Assembly: GCA_021234155.1 (NCBI GenBank)
Contig: JAJEKV010000039.1
Coordinates: forward strand, 1,240,001 to 1,304,000
Source: Isoetes taiwanensis
Taxonomy: Eukaryota; Streptophyta; Lycopodiopsida; Isoetales; Isoetaceae
Direction of reading: 5' to 3'
DNA: 64,000 nt
Part shown: positions 54,782 to 64,000 of the stretch, piece by piece
Position numbering within the stretch: position 1 is the stretch's first letter
Layout of the letters: every line of letters starts with the position of its first letter
Translations under genes and position numbers: made by a program
The notes under the pieces: generated by a model
Seen by the model: only the letters and a program-made list of their open reading frames with translations
Told to the model about the DNA's origin: nothing
Database searches by the model: none

Positions 54782-55666
54782 TCACCTCTTGAAGGGCAGC
54801 GGTTGTTGCAGGGACATAATCAAGCTGCAACATGGTTCAAAACTACAATTCCTGCAACATGGTTCTAATTGTGCTACTGTCGTGTCGCTGCACCAAAAAA
54901 TGCACCTGATAATTGTTCCACCTCCTGGAGCAATTGCTCTTGCCAAGCCACTATTGTAATCTCCAACATTAGGTGCAATGGTAGTCCAATATGCTTTAGA
55001 CACTTCCTCTGAAGGCATCCCCTTATCAACTTCAGGCACAACTGCTGGCGGCAATCACACATCTTTCTCAGCCTCTTTTGCTGCCTCAACCTTAGCAATA
55101 TTTTCTAGAGTTGCCTTAACAATGACAGGAGCAGAAAAGAAACTATATTGCTCTAGCAACTTCAATTCTGCTTCATTACCCTCCACTTTGAAAGTAACAC
55201 CATAGTTCAGTACTTCAGGTCCCTCACTAGGTGAAGATCGAGTTGGCAAGCCTTCAGCTTGCTGAATAATTCCTTCTGCATCCTCTTCCCCAGTGGGGTC
55301 AACTTTAATAGAAAAAAAAATAATGTCAAGCATCCAACTTTGCTGTAGCCTAGTCTTTCACAACTGGCCATTGAAGATCATTGCCCACTCGAGCAAACAC
55401 AGCAAGAGCATTCCCATTCTGAAGCAACTCAAAACAGGAGAGAGAAATCACTAGAAGATAACAACACACTTTGCTGTTCATCTATCAAATGTGCCATAGC
55501 GCCAGGAATTCGAACCAACTCCTTTTCTTCTGCAACCACCAAATCCCCCACATCCTCAGGCATCTGTGGTGGAGCTGAAGGCGACCCATTAGACACAGCT
55601 GGATCAGAATAAATATCAGGATAAAGGTTGGAAGAAGACGGTGGAGATTCACTGCCTGAATAATCT
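54782..55666 (-). pseudogene. Senescence-domain (ERD7-like) pseudogene
   Basis: The minus strand reads, in broken frames, LVRIPGAMAHLIDEQQSVLL, QNGNALAVFARVGNDLQWPV, then PEVLNYGVTFKVEGNE, YWTTIAPNVGDYNSGLARAI and IFWCSDTTVAQLE. These follow the order of plant ERD7/senescence-associated proteins, which have an N-terminal domain and a C-terminal senescence domain and bind membrane lipids in related species. Stops (TGA at 55055-55057 and others near 55345) and frameshifts near 55450 disable it. No intron is visible across the match, so a processed copy or a captured cDNA-like piece is possible. A short GAACCATGTTGCAG duplication lies at its 3' end. Confidence 0.75.
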
Positions 55667-55772
55667 GCAGTTGACGAAATTTAACACCAACAAAATGTCA
55701 TTAGACTCAATATTGGAATACAGTAGCAGAGAACGAAAGCCAAAGAAAAGAAAATTTCCTTGAGGTCGTTCC

Positions 55773-55979
55773 TTACAGAGTACATATAAAAGCATCTGCT
55801 GCATGTTTCCAGTGGCTTGCAAACCGAGACTTCTGAGGAAGCAAAATAAAGTGCTCAACTCCACCATGGTGCCGCTTTAGCTCCCCTATAACCGCACAGA
55901 ATCGATCGAAAGAGGGGCAAGGTTCTACCAAAATCGATTCCCCGAAAATATCTTGCAGATCACGGACCTCTTTTTCCAT
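55773..55979 (-). CDS. Unrecognised 68-codon open frame starting with ATG
   Basis: From the ATG at 55979 it reads MEKEVRDLQDIFGESILVEP ... LPQKSRFASHWKHAADAF and could end in a donor (CT/GTAAGG near 55772). It might be the first exon of a minus-strand gene that includes or precedes the senescence-domain pseudogene, but phases do not join cleanly. I do not recognise it. Confidence 0.25.
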   Translation of the reverse strand: MEKEVRDLQDIFGESILVEPCPSFDRFCAVIGELKRHHGGVEHFILLPQKSRFASHWKHAADAFICTL

Positions 55980-56529
55980 TGCTTGCTGTAATGCCCATCT
56001 AGGATATTATAAGGAGGGCCGTATCTAAGATATTATAAGGAGGGCCGTAACTTTCGGCTACAATAGAAAGATCTATGCTTCCAGTCAAAGGCATCGATCT
56101 GCCACAGCCCTTTGGGCGGCCGCTACATTTGTAAAAAGCAAAGCCCCAGAATAAAACCCAGACCATTGCATTATTCCCACACATTAAGCATAAAACTCAT
56201 AGGCAGATCCAAGAATGCAAGGAAAAGCCAGGTCTCTCCGAAGAGATAAGGAGCTTAAACGGGAGATGATTCGACCATGGAATGGGAGTATGAAAGCTAA
56301 AAGCCAAAACACTGAAAAATAGGATTGTCTCACGGTGCAGCATCTATGCCGAGTTCTGGCCCGGAAACCAAAGCGCCTCCTTTTTTTATTAGACTTACGG
56401 AAGATAATATATATATGCAATGCCACCTCACGAATCACATAATAAATTCCTTCTCTTTAATGAACATTAAATATAAAATGCCCTTTTTTTTCTTTTTTTT
56501 TTTTAAAGGAAAATGCCCTAATTTCAGGG

Positions 56530-56900
56530 ATGGACGGTCTACATAAAATGCCCCAATTGAATCCCTAGATCTAACGGCCCACATCAAAAGCCCCAAATAA
56601 AGGGGGCTGCTTGGGGTTGATTGAAGTGTCACCGTCTGGACCGTCCATCTCAGAGATGGACGGCCGAGATCAATCTTTACTAACAATTTCCTTGCACCTT
56701 CCTTAAGCTTAAAATCAAGGGCCACGATTTCTCGCGTGCCCGATCGACGGCTCAGGGATGGGGTGCATGCCCCATGCATGCCCCATGCATGCCCCCCATC
56801 AAATCCAAGGGCCATTGTCGCGACACCTCAAAAAATCGACGGCCAGGAATAATCTCTACAAACTTTCACCCCCCCATAGGACCCATAATATAATTGTATA
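56530..56900. repeat. MITE-like repeat, copy 1
   Basis: It contains paired words such as CCGTCCATCTCAGAGATGGA followed by CGG (a self-complementary segment), a short tandem of CATGCATGCCCC (56763-56798) and the end CCCCCCATAGGACCC. A related segment in the same direction at 61150-61370 shares the CATGCATGC words and CTCTA...CCCCCCATAGAATAAG. Confidence 0.5.
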
Positions 56901-56929
56901 TATATAATAGATATACAAGTGGTTTGTTA

Positions 56930-57800
56930 TATGCGAAGAGTGTCCAATTTGAGAGTTTAAAAATTCCCATAGATCTAATGAAAATTCCACTATTAGATTC
57001 TCTAAAATTCTTTAAAGATTCTCTTAGATTCTCAAAGATTTTATGAAGACCCCCTAGATTCTCAAAGATTCTCTCGAGATCCCCATAGATTCTTGAGATT
57101 CCCTAGATTCCTCGAATTATCCTAAGATTCTTCAAACTGGACAACCTGTTGAGTTGTTAAACAAAATGATTAGCAAGAAATTACGATAAAGTGATTCACA
57201 TAGTATCTAGTTCCAGCTTTATGTTCTTGAAAATTTAAAAATTCAGACATCAAGTTCTAAAACTGAGGCTAGCTAGGAAATTGAAACTAAAATCCCCAAG
57301 ATGTCCTCTAGACCCCTGTAAGATTCCTAGAGATACCGCAAAGATTTCCTTAGATTCCCCATATTTTATGAAAATTCCCCTAGATTTCCTTATGGTTTCT
57401 CCAGATTCTCCAAGACTCAATGTCCCGTCGGATTATCGTAAGGTTAGAAATTAAGACATCAAGTTTAGATGTTGAGACCCCATGATTCCTGTTAGATTCC
57501 CTCATATGGGCATCAAGTTTTTGTGAAGATTCTTCATATTCTCCTTTTCCTCATGGTTTCTCAAAATTTTCCTAGAGGCAAACATATGACTTCTGGATGC
57601 AAACATTGCAGTTCGTATAGTGCCTAGTCCGAGCTTCAAATTTGATAGGTTTCAAAATTGTATGAAAGAAAATTCTACAAGATTCGCTAATTTTATTTAG
57701 CTTTCTCTATTTCTTTAAGATTTTCTTCGAATTCTTTAAAGAACTTCTACTTTCCCTAGGCTCCTCTAGATCCTAAAGGATTCTAAAAGATTCATAAATT
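56930..57800. repeat. Low-complexity tract of GATTCTC-type words
   Basis: More than twenty degenerate repeats of AGATTCTC/AGATTCCC-type words with variable spacers fill this tract. The reverse-complement type (GAATC...) is concentrated at 51140-51310, nearer the other end of the TIR element. Confidence 0.7.
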
Positions 57801-60800
57801 TATTGTTTTCTACTTAAAAAAGTTGCATTACTATCTAACATCTAAACCTCTAGAAACTTATTATTTGGAGTACATAAGCATGGGCCCATAGTTAAGAATG
57901 ATTGGTTCTTATTTCAATGTAACTAAACAATTTCAAGGTGGCTTCATTTTTTTATTGTATATTATCAAATGCTAATAGTGCACAAATCAACAACATTCTC
58001 ATGAATTCTTAATTTTTGCTATACGACTTCTTAAATGATAATAGTGCACAAATCGATAACTTTCTCATGAGTTTTTAATTTTCGCTCTACAACTTGTTCA
58101 TGAATTTTATTTTTGGTACCCAGCATGACATTGTCAAATTTTCAAAGGTTGATTCCAACTTTACATATTGTAGCTTGACCTCTTAAATATTAAAAACGAA
58201 GTATTTGGTAGGCCGATCTCAATTGGCGGATTGCACATATGTGAAGTCATGGAGCCCTTTTTATTGAAGTCATGGAGCCTTAACTTTAAGTTAGGAGACA
58301 TTGAAATAATTTGATAGCACATGATCTTGGCACTGACATATTACATATGTCAAGTCAACCTAGTTGCATTTGTGACAGGGATTGAGTGCACAACGATACA
58401 TGCATCATATAGATCCTTAGTTGCATGACTGTGATTAGAACCTTCGACAACAACTGATTCATCATCCACAAGGTTCTTTTCCCAAAAAGTTGGAATCCAA
58501 TGGAACTTCAGAGGTTCGTTTGCCAGTTTTATTTATCAAGGTCAAAGTGCGAATGCCAAATCCTGGCATATGCCCGCAGTTCAATGGATCCCCACATCAT
58601 CAAAAAGAAGATAAACATGTGCAGACTCCCAGCATTTTGATTGCCGACCCAAATGTCAGTAGGTGAAAATAGGTTCTGGCCTGAACAAGGAACGCAAAAA
58701 CAGGCCTCAAAGCCTATGAGCTAGCTTGTCACTAAGGTGTGCAAAGATATTTCTTCACATGCTTGCTGGTTTTGCCTGACTAAGGTCTACAATTCGCTCT
58801 CAACAAAAAAAAACTTGAGGAATAACAAATATGAAATAAATGAATGTAATTTAAATTCTTATTCTAAGTGTTGGTAGAAATACGTTTGGGAATCCCTACT
58901 CCAGGTAATGCATTCGAGAAAGTTTCAAAAACACCAACACAAAATCAACATGCACAATATACTATTAGATGCTTGCATTTTAACAAGAACAATGCCAACC
59001 AATACGCAGATGACTTACAATGACCCACCTTTGGACCAACTGCTCTGCCAATGAGATAATATTAACCACCACCCTGCAGCAAAACAGTGAAGCATGAGTA
59101 AACATAAATAACAAAAGAATGCAGCGTGCACAACAGCATTACTTATAAGCAATAAGTCACAATAGTGTAGAAGTTTCAAGTGCAAGAATCCTTAAGAAGT
59201 AATGGAGCAAATAAAACAACGAATTACTCGCAAATCCAAATGGATCTGCATATTGGGACTGTTATATAATGGGCATAATGCAAAATTTGAAGAAGGATCG
59301 CAGCAACAACAATGCATGAAAGTCTAACCTCGAAAATGAAGTTCAACAAACTCACTATCGGGCCCAACTTTGATCTCCAATATCCTGCAACATAAATATA
59401 GCGGTATATTGGAATTGGAGTCCACCAACGTATTTGTTCCAAAAGGAATTAATATAAGAAGATGGAAGTTTTACCTTCTGATGATTGCCTCTTCAATTAA
59501 TTACAGCTTCAAGTGTTGCATGCAAGCGGAATACCTTTTTGCAGGTGATAAATTGGCTGGAGGTTGGACATGTCCAAGGGTTCCCTGCATATATTCAGTC
59601 AGAGAAGTTTCTTTGAAAAGGAATAGATACAGATCACCTATTTTTATGTACAACACAGACATCTCCTCACCATGGCATAACTCACCTACTTTCTTGATTC
59701 TACGAACCCATAAAATGGCAGTAGTCACATCACCTCCATAAAATAGTTGCAGACTTCCATAAACGAAAACTTAACTATTTTCAAATGACCTAACAGTGAA
59801 AATAATGTTAAAGGATTTAAAAGGTTCTTACCATAACTAGGAACTGAGCTTTTCAGTCTTTTTCCGTCTGAGAAACACATAGCTTATCACAGTTAACGTC
59901 TCCTTGCCTATTTTTATTAGCCGCCCTGCCATGCACCAAGTTCCTGAGAGCCAAATTGCAGTGCCTTCTCCATTCGACCCCATTTCTCTGCAGTTTTCCT
60001 TCGATGTTATTCCTCCTACTCTGGCAAAGAATGCATTTAGCAAGAACAATCGAAGCAAACACGGCGTCTGGCTAAAGGGCCACTTTATCAAAAATCTTAG
60101 AATAAGAAGCAGGTTTCTGAGGCCTAAATCTACATTCAAGGAGAAAAATCTTCACACATATCTCATTACCAAGGAGTGCCGAAGCTAAGAGCTAAGACAG
60201 AAATAAGACGACCAAAATTACCACTCCAAAGGTCTGGTCTAGCATCTGAGCCATGCATAAAATAGAACGGGCTCAATCCTAATGGTTTCAAGAACGAAAA
60301 TTACATTTAATCTAATACCCAACTTCCGCTGTCTTAGGAATTAGTGCAAGAACGTACCTGTGTTCGTCTCGGGCCGCTCTCTCAAATGCAAATAAGCTGG
60401 AAGACCGAGCCGGTGAGAGTGTCCTGCCATAGCTAGGGCAACGGCAGTAATAAGGATTGAAGAAGATCACGAGCAAAATGAAGCCAGATATGGAAAAAAC
60501 GACCCAACTGAATGAAACCGAAATATGAAAGAAAAAAAGCAATCATCTTTTGTTCCCGTGACTGTTGATGCACATTTCCGGAAGAAAACTCCAATATCCA
60601 ACTGCAAAAGCCTGGCAATTGCGGATAGTTGTTGCGGCAGAGAATAGAAGTGCTCTTTGTTGCTAGGGAGCTTTTGGTTGAGTCTTAGGATCTTCGGGCA
60701 TATGGAGCTTCTGGACGCCTGTTCAGAGTTTCGCTGGGCGGAGTTTATGCCCACAATCATACCTATCACACAATGGCTTATTTTAGGAGAGATGGGCACC

Positions 60801-61089
60801 GGAAATTTAAGCTTTGAATGCGATTTTTCTCAGAATGCAAAGAAAACCCCTTGCCGGATTCTCTTCACCTACACCAAAGAATCAAGATTGATCCATGTTC
60901 CAAATTAACCCTATTCCAGTAGAAATGACATGCCCACTGAATCCGGAGTAGAATTTCACAGAGAGACAGATTGGCTTTGCAAACACACTTAATCGACAAA
61001 CACACGGTAATCGACCGAAATGGACCGAGACTTTTGGAAACTTCTAGATTTTCCTATTCCCCCTGCCACCTCACCATATTCATTGATAA
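57801..61089. other. Right-central part of the TIR element, no assignable gene
   Basis: Several minus-strand segments have good splice signals, for example 59325-59388 (ILEIKVGPDSEFVELHFR between GTTGCAG and GTTAG) and about 59035-59080 (VVNIISLAEQLVQ), but their phases do not agree. A hydrophobic segment VSFSWVVFSISGFILLVIFF lies at about 60460-60525 on the minus strand. These could be remains of a captured gene; no family is recognised. Confidence 0.25.
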
Positions 61090-61149
61090 AGCAATTAAAT
61101 GCCCTGACATCTCAGCATATCATTAATAAATTCAACTTCCACGCACTTT

Positions 61150-61370
61150 CAACTTCCACGCACTTTCCTAAGACTTTTATATAGACGGTGGAGATTTCAC
61201 AATCCTTGATCCGACGGTTGGCGCATGTGGTGCATGCCCATGCATGCACTCACACATCCCCATGAGGTGGCAAGATCTCAACCTTAGATTTCGTGATTTG
61301 AACGGATGGGATCAATCTCTATATATATGACCCCCATGTTACATACATGCCCCCCATAGAATAAGTTTAT
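61150..61370. repeat. MITE-like repeat, copy 2
   Basis: It is related to 56530-56900 in the same direction: GACGGTTGG, GCATGCCCATGCATGC, GATCAATCTCTA and CCCCCCATAGAATAAG occur in the same order. Confidence 0.45.
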
Positions 61371-61430
61371 ATATATTAATAATGATAATGATATAAAAGT
61401 CTTATATATATATATATATATATGCAATTC

Positions 61431-61875
61431 GGTATAAATTTATACCGTTTCTCTGTATAGATTTATACCGCAAGAGTTCTCTTTTCTTGTCGGATATATA
61501 TATGTAAGTATGTGTATATATATTATATATATATATATATACACATGTATGTGTATAAATTGGTTGTCTGAAGGTTTTCTGCGGTATAAATTTATACTGA
61601 GAGAGCTGTCGCGGTATAAATTTATACCGAGAGAGCTCTCGCGGTATAATGAGGGAGCTCTCACGGTATAAATTTATACCGTGAGAGCTCTCGCAGTGAA
61701 TCGAGAGAGCTCTCGCGGTATAAATTTATACCGCCGAGTCCTCTTCTAATGTATAAATTTATACCGCTCAAGTCCACTTGCAGTATAAATTTATACCATG
61801 CGAACTCTCTGGCATGTCATATCCGCACAACACTACCTATTGTGGTATAAATCTATACCACCCAGAAATTTATTT
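61431..61875. repeat. Cluster of the palindrome GGTATAAATTTATACC
   Basis: About ten copies, perfect or with one or two changes, are spaced irregularly, several separated by a second palindrome GAGAGCTCTC. Perfect copies include 61431, 61613, 61664 and 61717 (approximate starts). A further copy lies at about 50384 near the opposite end of the TIR element. Similar repeated palindromes near transposon ends often serve as transposase-binding sites. Confidence 0.85.
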
Positions 61876-62430
61876 TGAAGATGTTATGTCCACGCATTGT
61901 CATCGTGGTATACATAAGTCTATAGCAAGACGGATGAGCAAATAAGAGCAAGTATATAAGACGAAGAGCGAGCGTCTTTGACTTCAACTTGCGCTTCAAA
62001 GTGTAAGTTTGTTCAATGAGGCATACTTTCATGTGAAAATGTTTGCTTCAATGAGGCAATGTCAAAATGTGTTGCATTTTTTACAGTTTTGTTCATAGTT
62101 TTGTACTGATTTGGAAAACTTTGAATAAAATACCTTTTTGGCACTTTAGTGTGCTTGCTGTTTTTTCCAATGTCTATTTTGTTTAGTTTTTGAAAATATT
62201 ACTATTTCACAAACCAAACTAGGGGGGCCAAAAAGGGATGTCAAACAATTTTGAATGGAAGCTAAGTTCACACCCCCCTCCAAAATGATGCCTAAAATTT
62301 TCAAATTGTCACACTTGTCACAAATATACCACAAAAAGGGACATTTTTGGGGGGATTTTAGGGAATCTTTCAAATATTCCTTTTGAAGTGCGTTTTGAGC
62401 AAATTAGTGCGTTTCATTTTAAACTTTGTT

Positions 62431-63640
62431 TTTGGGCATTGAGTTTTCTACTACCACACACTGGGATGCATCCATCAGGTTACGGGTCACTGCAGGCTGG
62501 AAAGCCCTGTATGCAATGCAAAACAACAGTCACAAGGCAGAGCTGTATGCATGGGGTCACCAGGCACACTTGTTCAGGGCCTTGGTTGAACCGGTCCTCC
62601 TCTATGGGGCAGAAGTGTGGGGGCCAGTGATATCCCTCACCACTTGGAACGATCTAGAGCAGGTACAGAAGGCCTTCTTGGCCCGGGCACTGGGAGTGAA
62701 GTCCACGGTCCCATATCAGATCTTGCTCCAGGAGACAGGCTTCCTTCCATTACAGAGGGCTGCGCTGGAACGTCACATTATTTATTTCCAGAAGGTGGTA
62801 GATATGGATGAAGCCCGGCTGCCCAACCTTGCTTTGGCGGTGGCGATGGGGCCATGGCGACTCAAAGCTTCTTTGAAAAGACAAGCAAGCCAGTGGTTCT
62901 CGCTATGGAATGTGCATGCACACGATGTGGACCAGTGCATACACCGAAGGAACGCCACGCCTTGAAGCAAGACTTTGATGCTTGCTTCATGGCCAAGCTT
63001 TTGGGATCAGAGGCCCCGTCACATGTCAAGGTGGCAAATTATCAATAGCAGGTTAATCCCATGCTCACGAGGGGCCCACACCACTACTGCGCACCCATCT
63101 ACCCATGAAAAAGCGCAGGGGTGATTGCTTCCATTCGCAAGACAGTGCACACCACCTCCGCATTGAGACGGGGAGATGGATTCGGGAGCCGCGTGAGGAC
63201 AGAGTCGTTAGTGCCGCCAACAGCGCCATTGAGGATGAAAGTCACGCCTTCCGTGCTGTCCGGCGGCGCCAAAGATATCCGGGCTCGGTATGCTCGGTTA
63301 GTTGTGCCCCCTCAGGCCTTGCATGAGCTACCGAGCCGCGGCCTCTGAGGGCTTGTTGGGATCGTACCTCGGGAGGTAATGGATACGCGGACTCGGTTAT
63401 GCCCCCCCGTCCGACATTAACCTCAATTTGTATTTTGTGATTATGTATATAACGTGCGGCAAAGATGTCAAAGCATCCTTATTGCTACTAAGGTTTTTCC
63501 TCGAAAACCCTTGGGTGGGTTTTTTAATCCCGTAGTAATACGCCTGCTGCTCTCTCTTTGTACTTGGGTCCCATAGGCCAGTTCGTCTCCGTGGACGATA
63601 AAATCATATTCTATTCTATTCTATTCTCTATTTGGATGAA
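62431..63640 (+). mobile_element. LINE, second half (post-RT region and 3' tail)
   Basis: It resumes at LGIEFSTTTHWDASIRLRV and runs with little damage through GWKALYAMQNNSHKAELYAW, LVEPVLLYGAEVWG, WNDLEQVQKAFLARALGVKS and LQETGFLPLQRAALERHIIY to about 62965, then in other frames to about 63350. The 3' end is a short array of TATTC units (63607-63631). The better state of this half against the 44.5-45.4 kb copy shows a younger insertion. Confidence 0.85.
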
Positions 63641-64000
63641 TTCTGCCTGATGCTGCCAGTATTGCCAACAACGGCCAGCGTTTGTGCTTGCAAAGAATCT
63701 CTGCCACAGCGTACTGTTGCATGTTTCTAAATCCCACTGGCATATTTTGCATGTAACATGCCCTGTGCGTTTCTCTCAGTTCACATCTTGGAATTGTTCC
63801 CCAAAGGCAAAGGCCCTATGTTTCTTACTGTAGCATGCCGACTGCTCCCCTTTCAGTTCACGTGCTTGGAATAATCACAAGTTTATGAATCTTCTGCTAT
63901 CTGTTTCTAATGACTAGTGAGCTTGGAATCGTTAGTCTTAGGCCCTATAGCTCCTTTTCAACAAAAGTGCAGTCTGGTTCAAGACGATGATTGGCTACCA
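63641..64000. other. No gene visible at the window end
   Basis: Two diverged copies of a GCATGT...TTTCTCAGTTCAC segment occur near 63740-63785 and 63826-63865. Otherwise nothing is recognised. Confidence 0.5.

Larger units (their letters stand above)
49878..62430. mobile_element. 12.55-kb TIR element carrying gene fragments, inserted in the LINE
   Basis: Left end AACAAGGTTTAAAATGAAAC (49878 on) and right end, as reverse complement, AACAAAGTTTAAAATGAAAC (62430 back) agree at 28 of the first 30 positions and more loosely over about 100 bp. The flanks are TTTG at 49874-49877 and TTTG at 62431-62434. Removing the segment and one TTTG restores the LINE codons for Y-K-Y-L-G-I-E-F. No transposase was found inside, so it would be non-autonomous. 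It holds PPR, receptor-kinase and senescence-domain fragments, and a 16-bp palindrome near both ends. A 4-bp duplication does not suit hAT, Mutator or CACTA elements; Sola-type elements make 4-bp duplications, but that assignment is a guess. Confidence 0.8.

Noticed and set aside
59035-59388. Candidate exons ILEIKVGPDSEFVELHFR and VVNIISLAEQLVQ on the minus strand
   Set aside because: Phases are incompatible across the splice sites and no domain is recognised; kept only as a note inside the TIR element.

Overview
This is nuclear DNA from a land plant. Two host genes look intact. One is an intronless molybdopterin synthase large-subunit gene (MOCS2B/CNX6 type, minus strand, about 5.7-6.2 kb). 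The other is a seven-exon LOG-type cytokinin-activating phosphoribohydrolase gene (minus strand, about 37.3-40.0 kb) with canonical splice sites. Most of the rest is transposable elements of several ages, often nested, plus gene fragments. The mix (a chromovirus, a TNP2-type transposon, a LINE family ending in a TATTC tail, a replitron-like HUH gene, an editing-type PPR fragment) would suit a seed-free plant such as a fern or lycophyte, but the sequence alone does not settle this.

Layout. 0-5.6 kb: AT-rich DNA with a copia gag relic and a 380-bp unit repeated three times. 5.65-6.2 kb: MOCS2B. 7.13-18.36 kb: a long inverted-repeat (foldback) element split by a 10.7-kb Ty3/gypsy chromovirus on the minus strand. 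The chromovirus has both LTRs, a 5-bp target duplication, a primer-binding site, a polypurine tract and gag-pol-chromodomain. Between its 5' LTR and gag it carries an extra reading frame whose C-terminus is a complete histone H3 fold. 19.4-20.3 kb: two long hairpins and a fragment of the replitron-like family. 23.1-31.5 kb: a TNP2 (CACTA-type) transposase relic, interrupted by a 3' copia fragment and by an L1-type LINE with a 16-bp target duplication. 32.0-34.2 kb: a degenerate HUH/Rep gene resembling replitrons, with related tRNA-T-arm-like repeats on both sides. 35.75-36.5 kb: a MITE and a hairpin. 37.3-40.0 kb: LOG. 42.15 kb: the start of a GT14 glycosyltransferase gene. 44.5-45.4 kb: an old LINE fragment. 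48.1-63.6 kb: a LINE of the same family cut in two, at one codon, by a 12.55-kb insertion with terminal inverted repeats and a 4-bp duplication. That insertion holds PPR, receptor-kinase and senescence-domain fragments and clusters of a 16-bp palindrome near its ends.

The strongest leads are the histone H3 domain carried by a chromodomain retrotransposon, the 12.55-kb gene-fragment-bearing TIR element, and the HUH/Rep gene. Their coding sequences are damaged in this copy. In the chromovirus, all six in-frame stops are TAG, as expected if methylated CHG sites have decayed by C-to-T change. Family names are by-eye motif recognition; no database search was possible.
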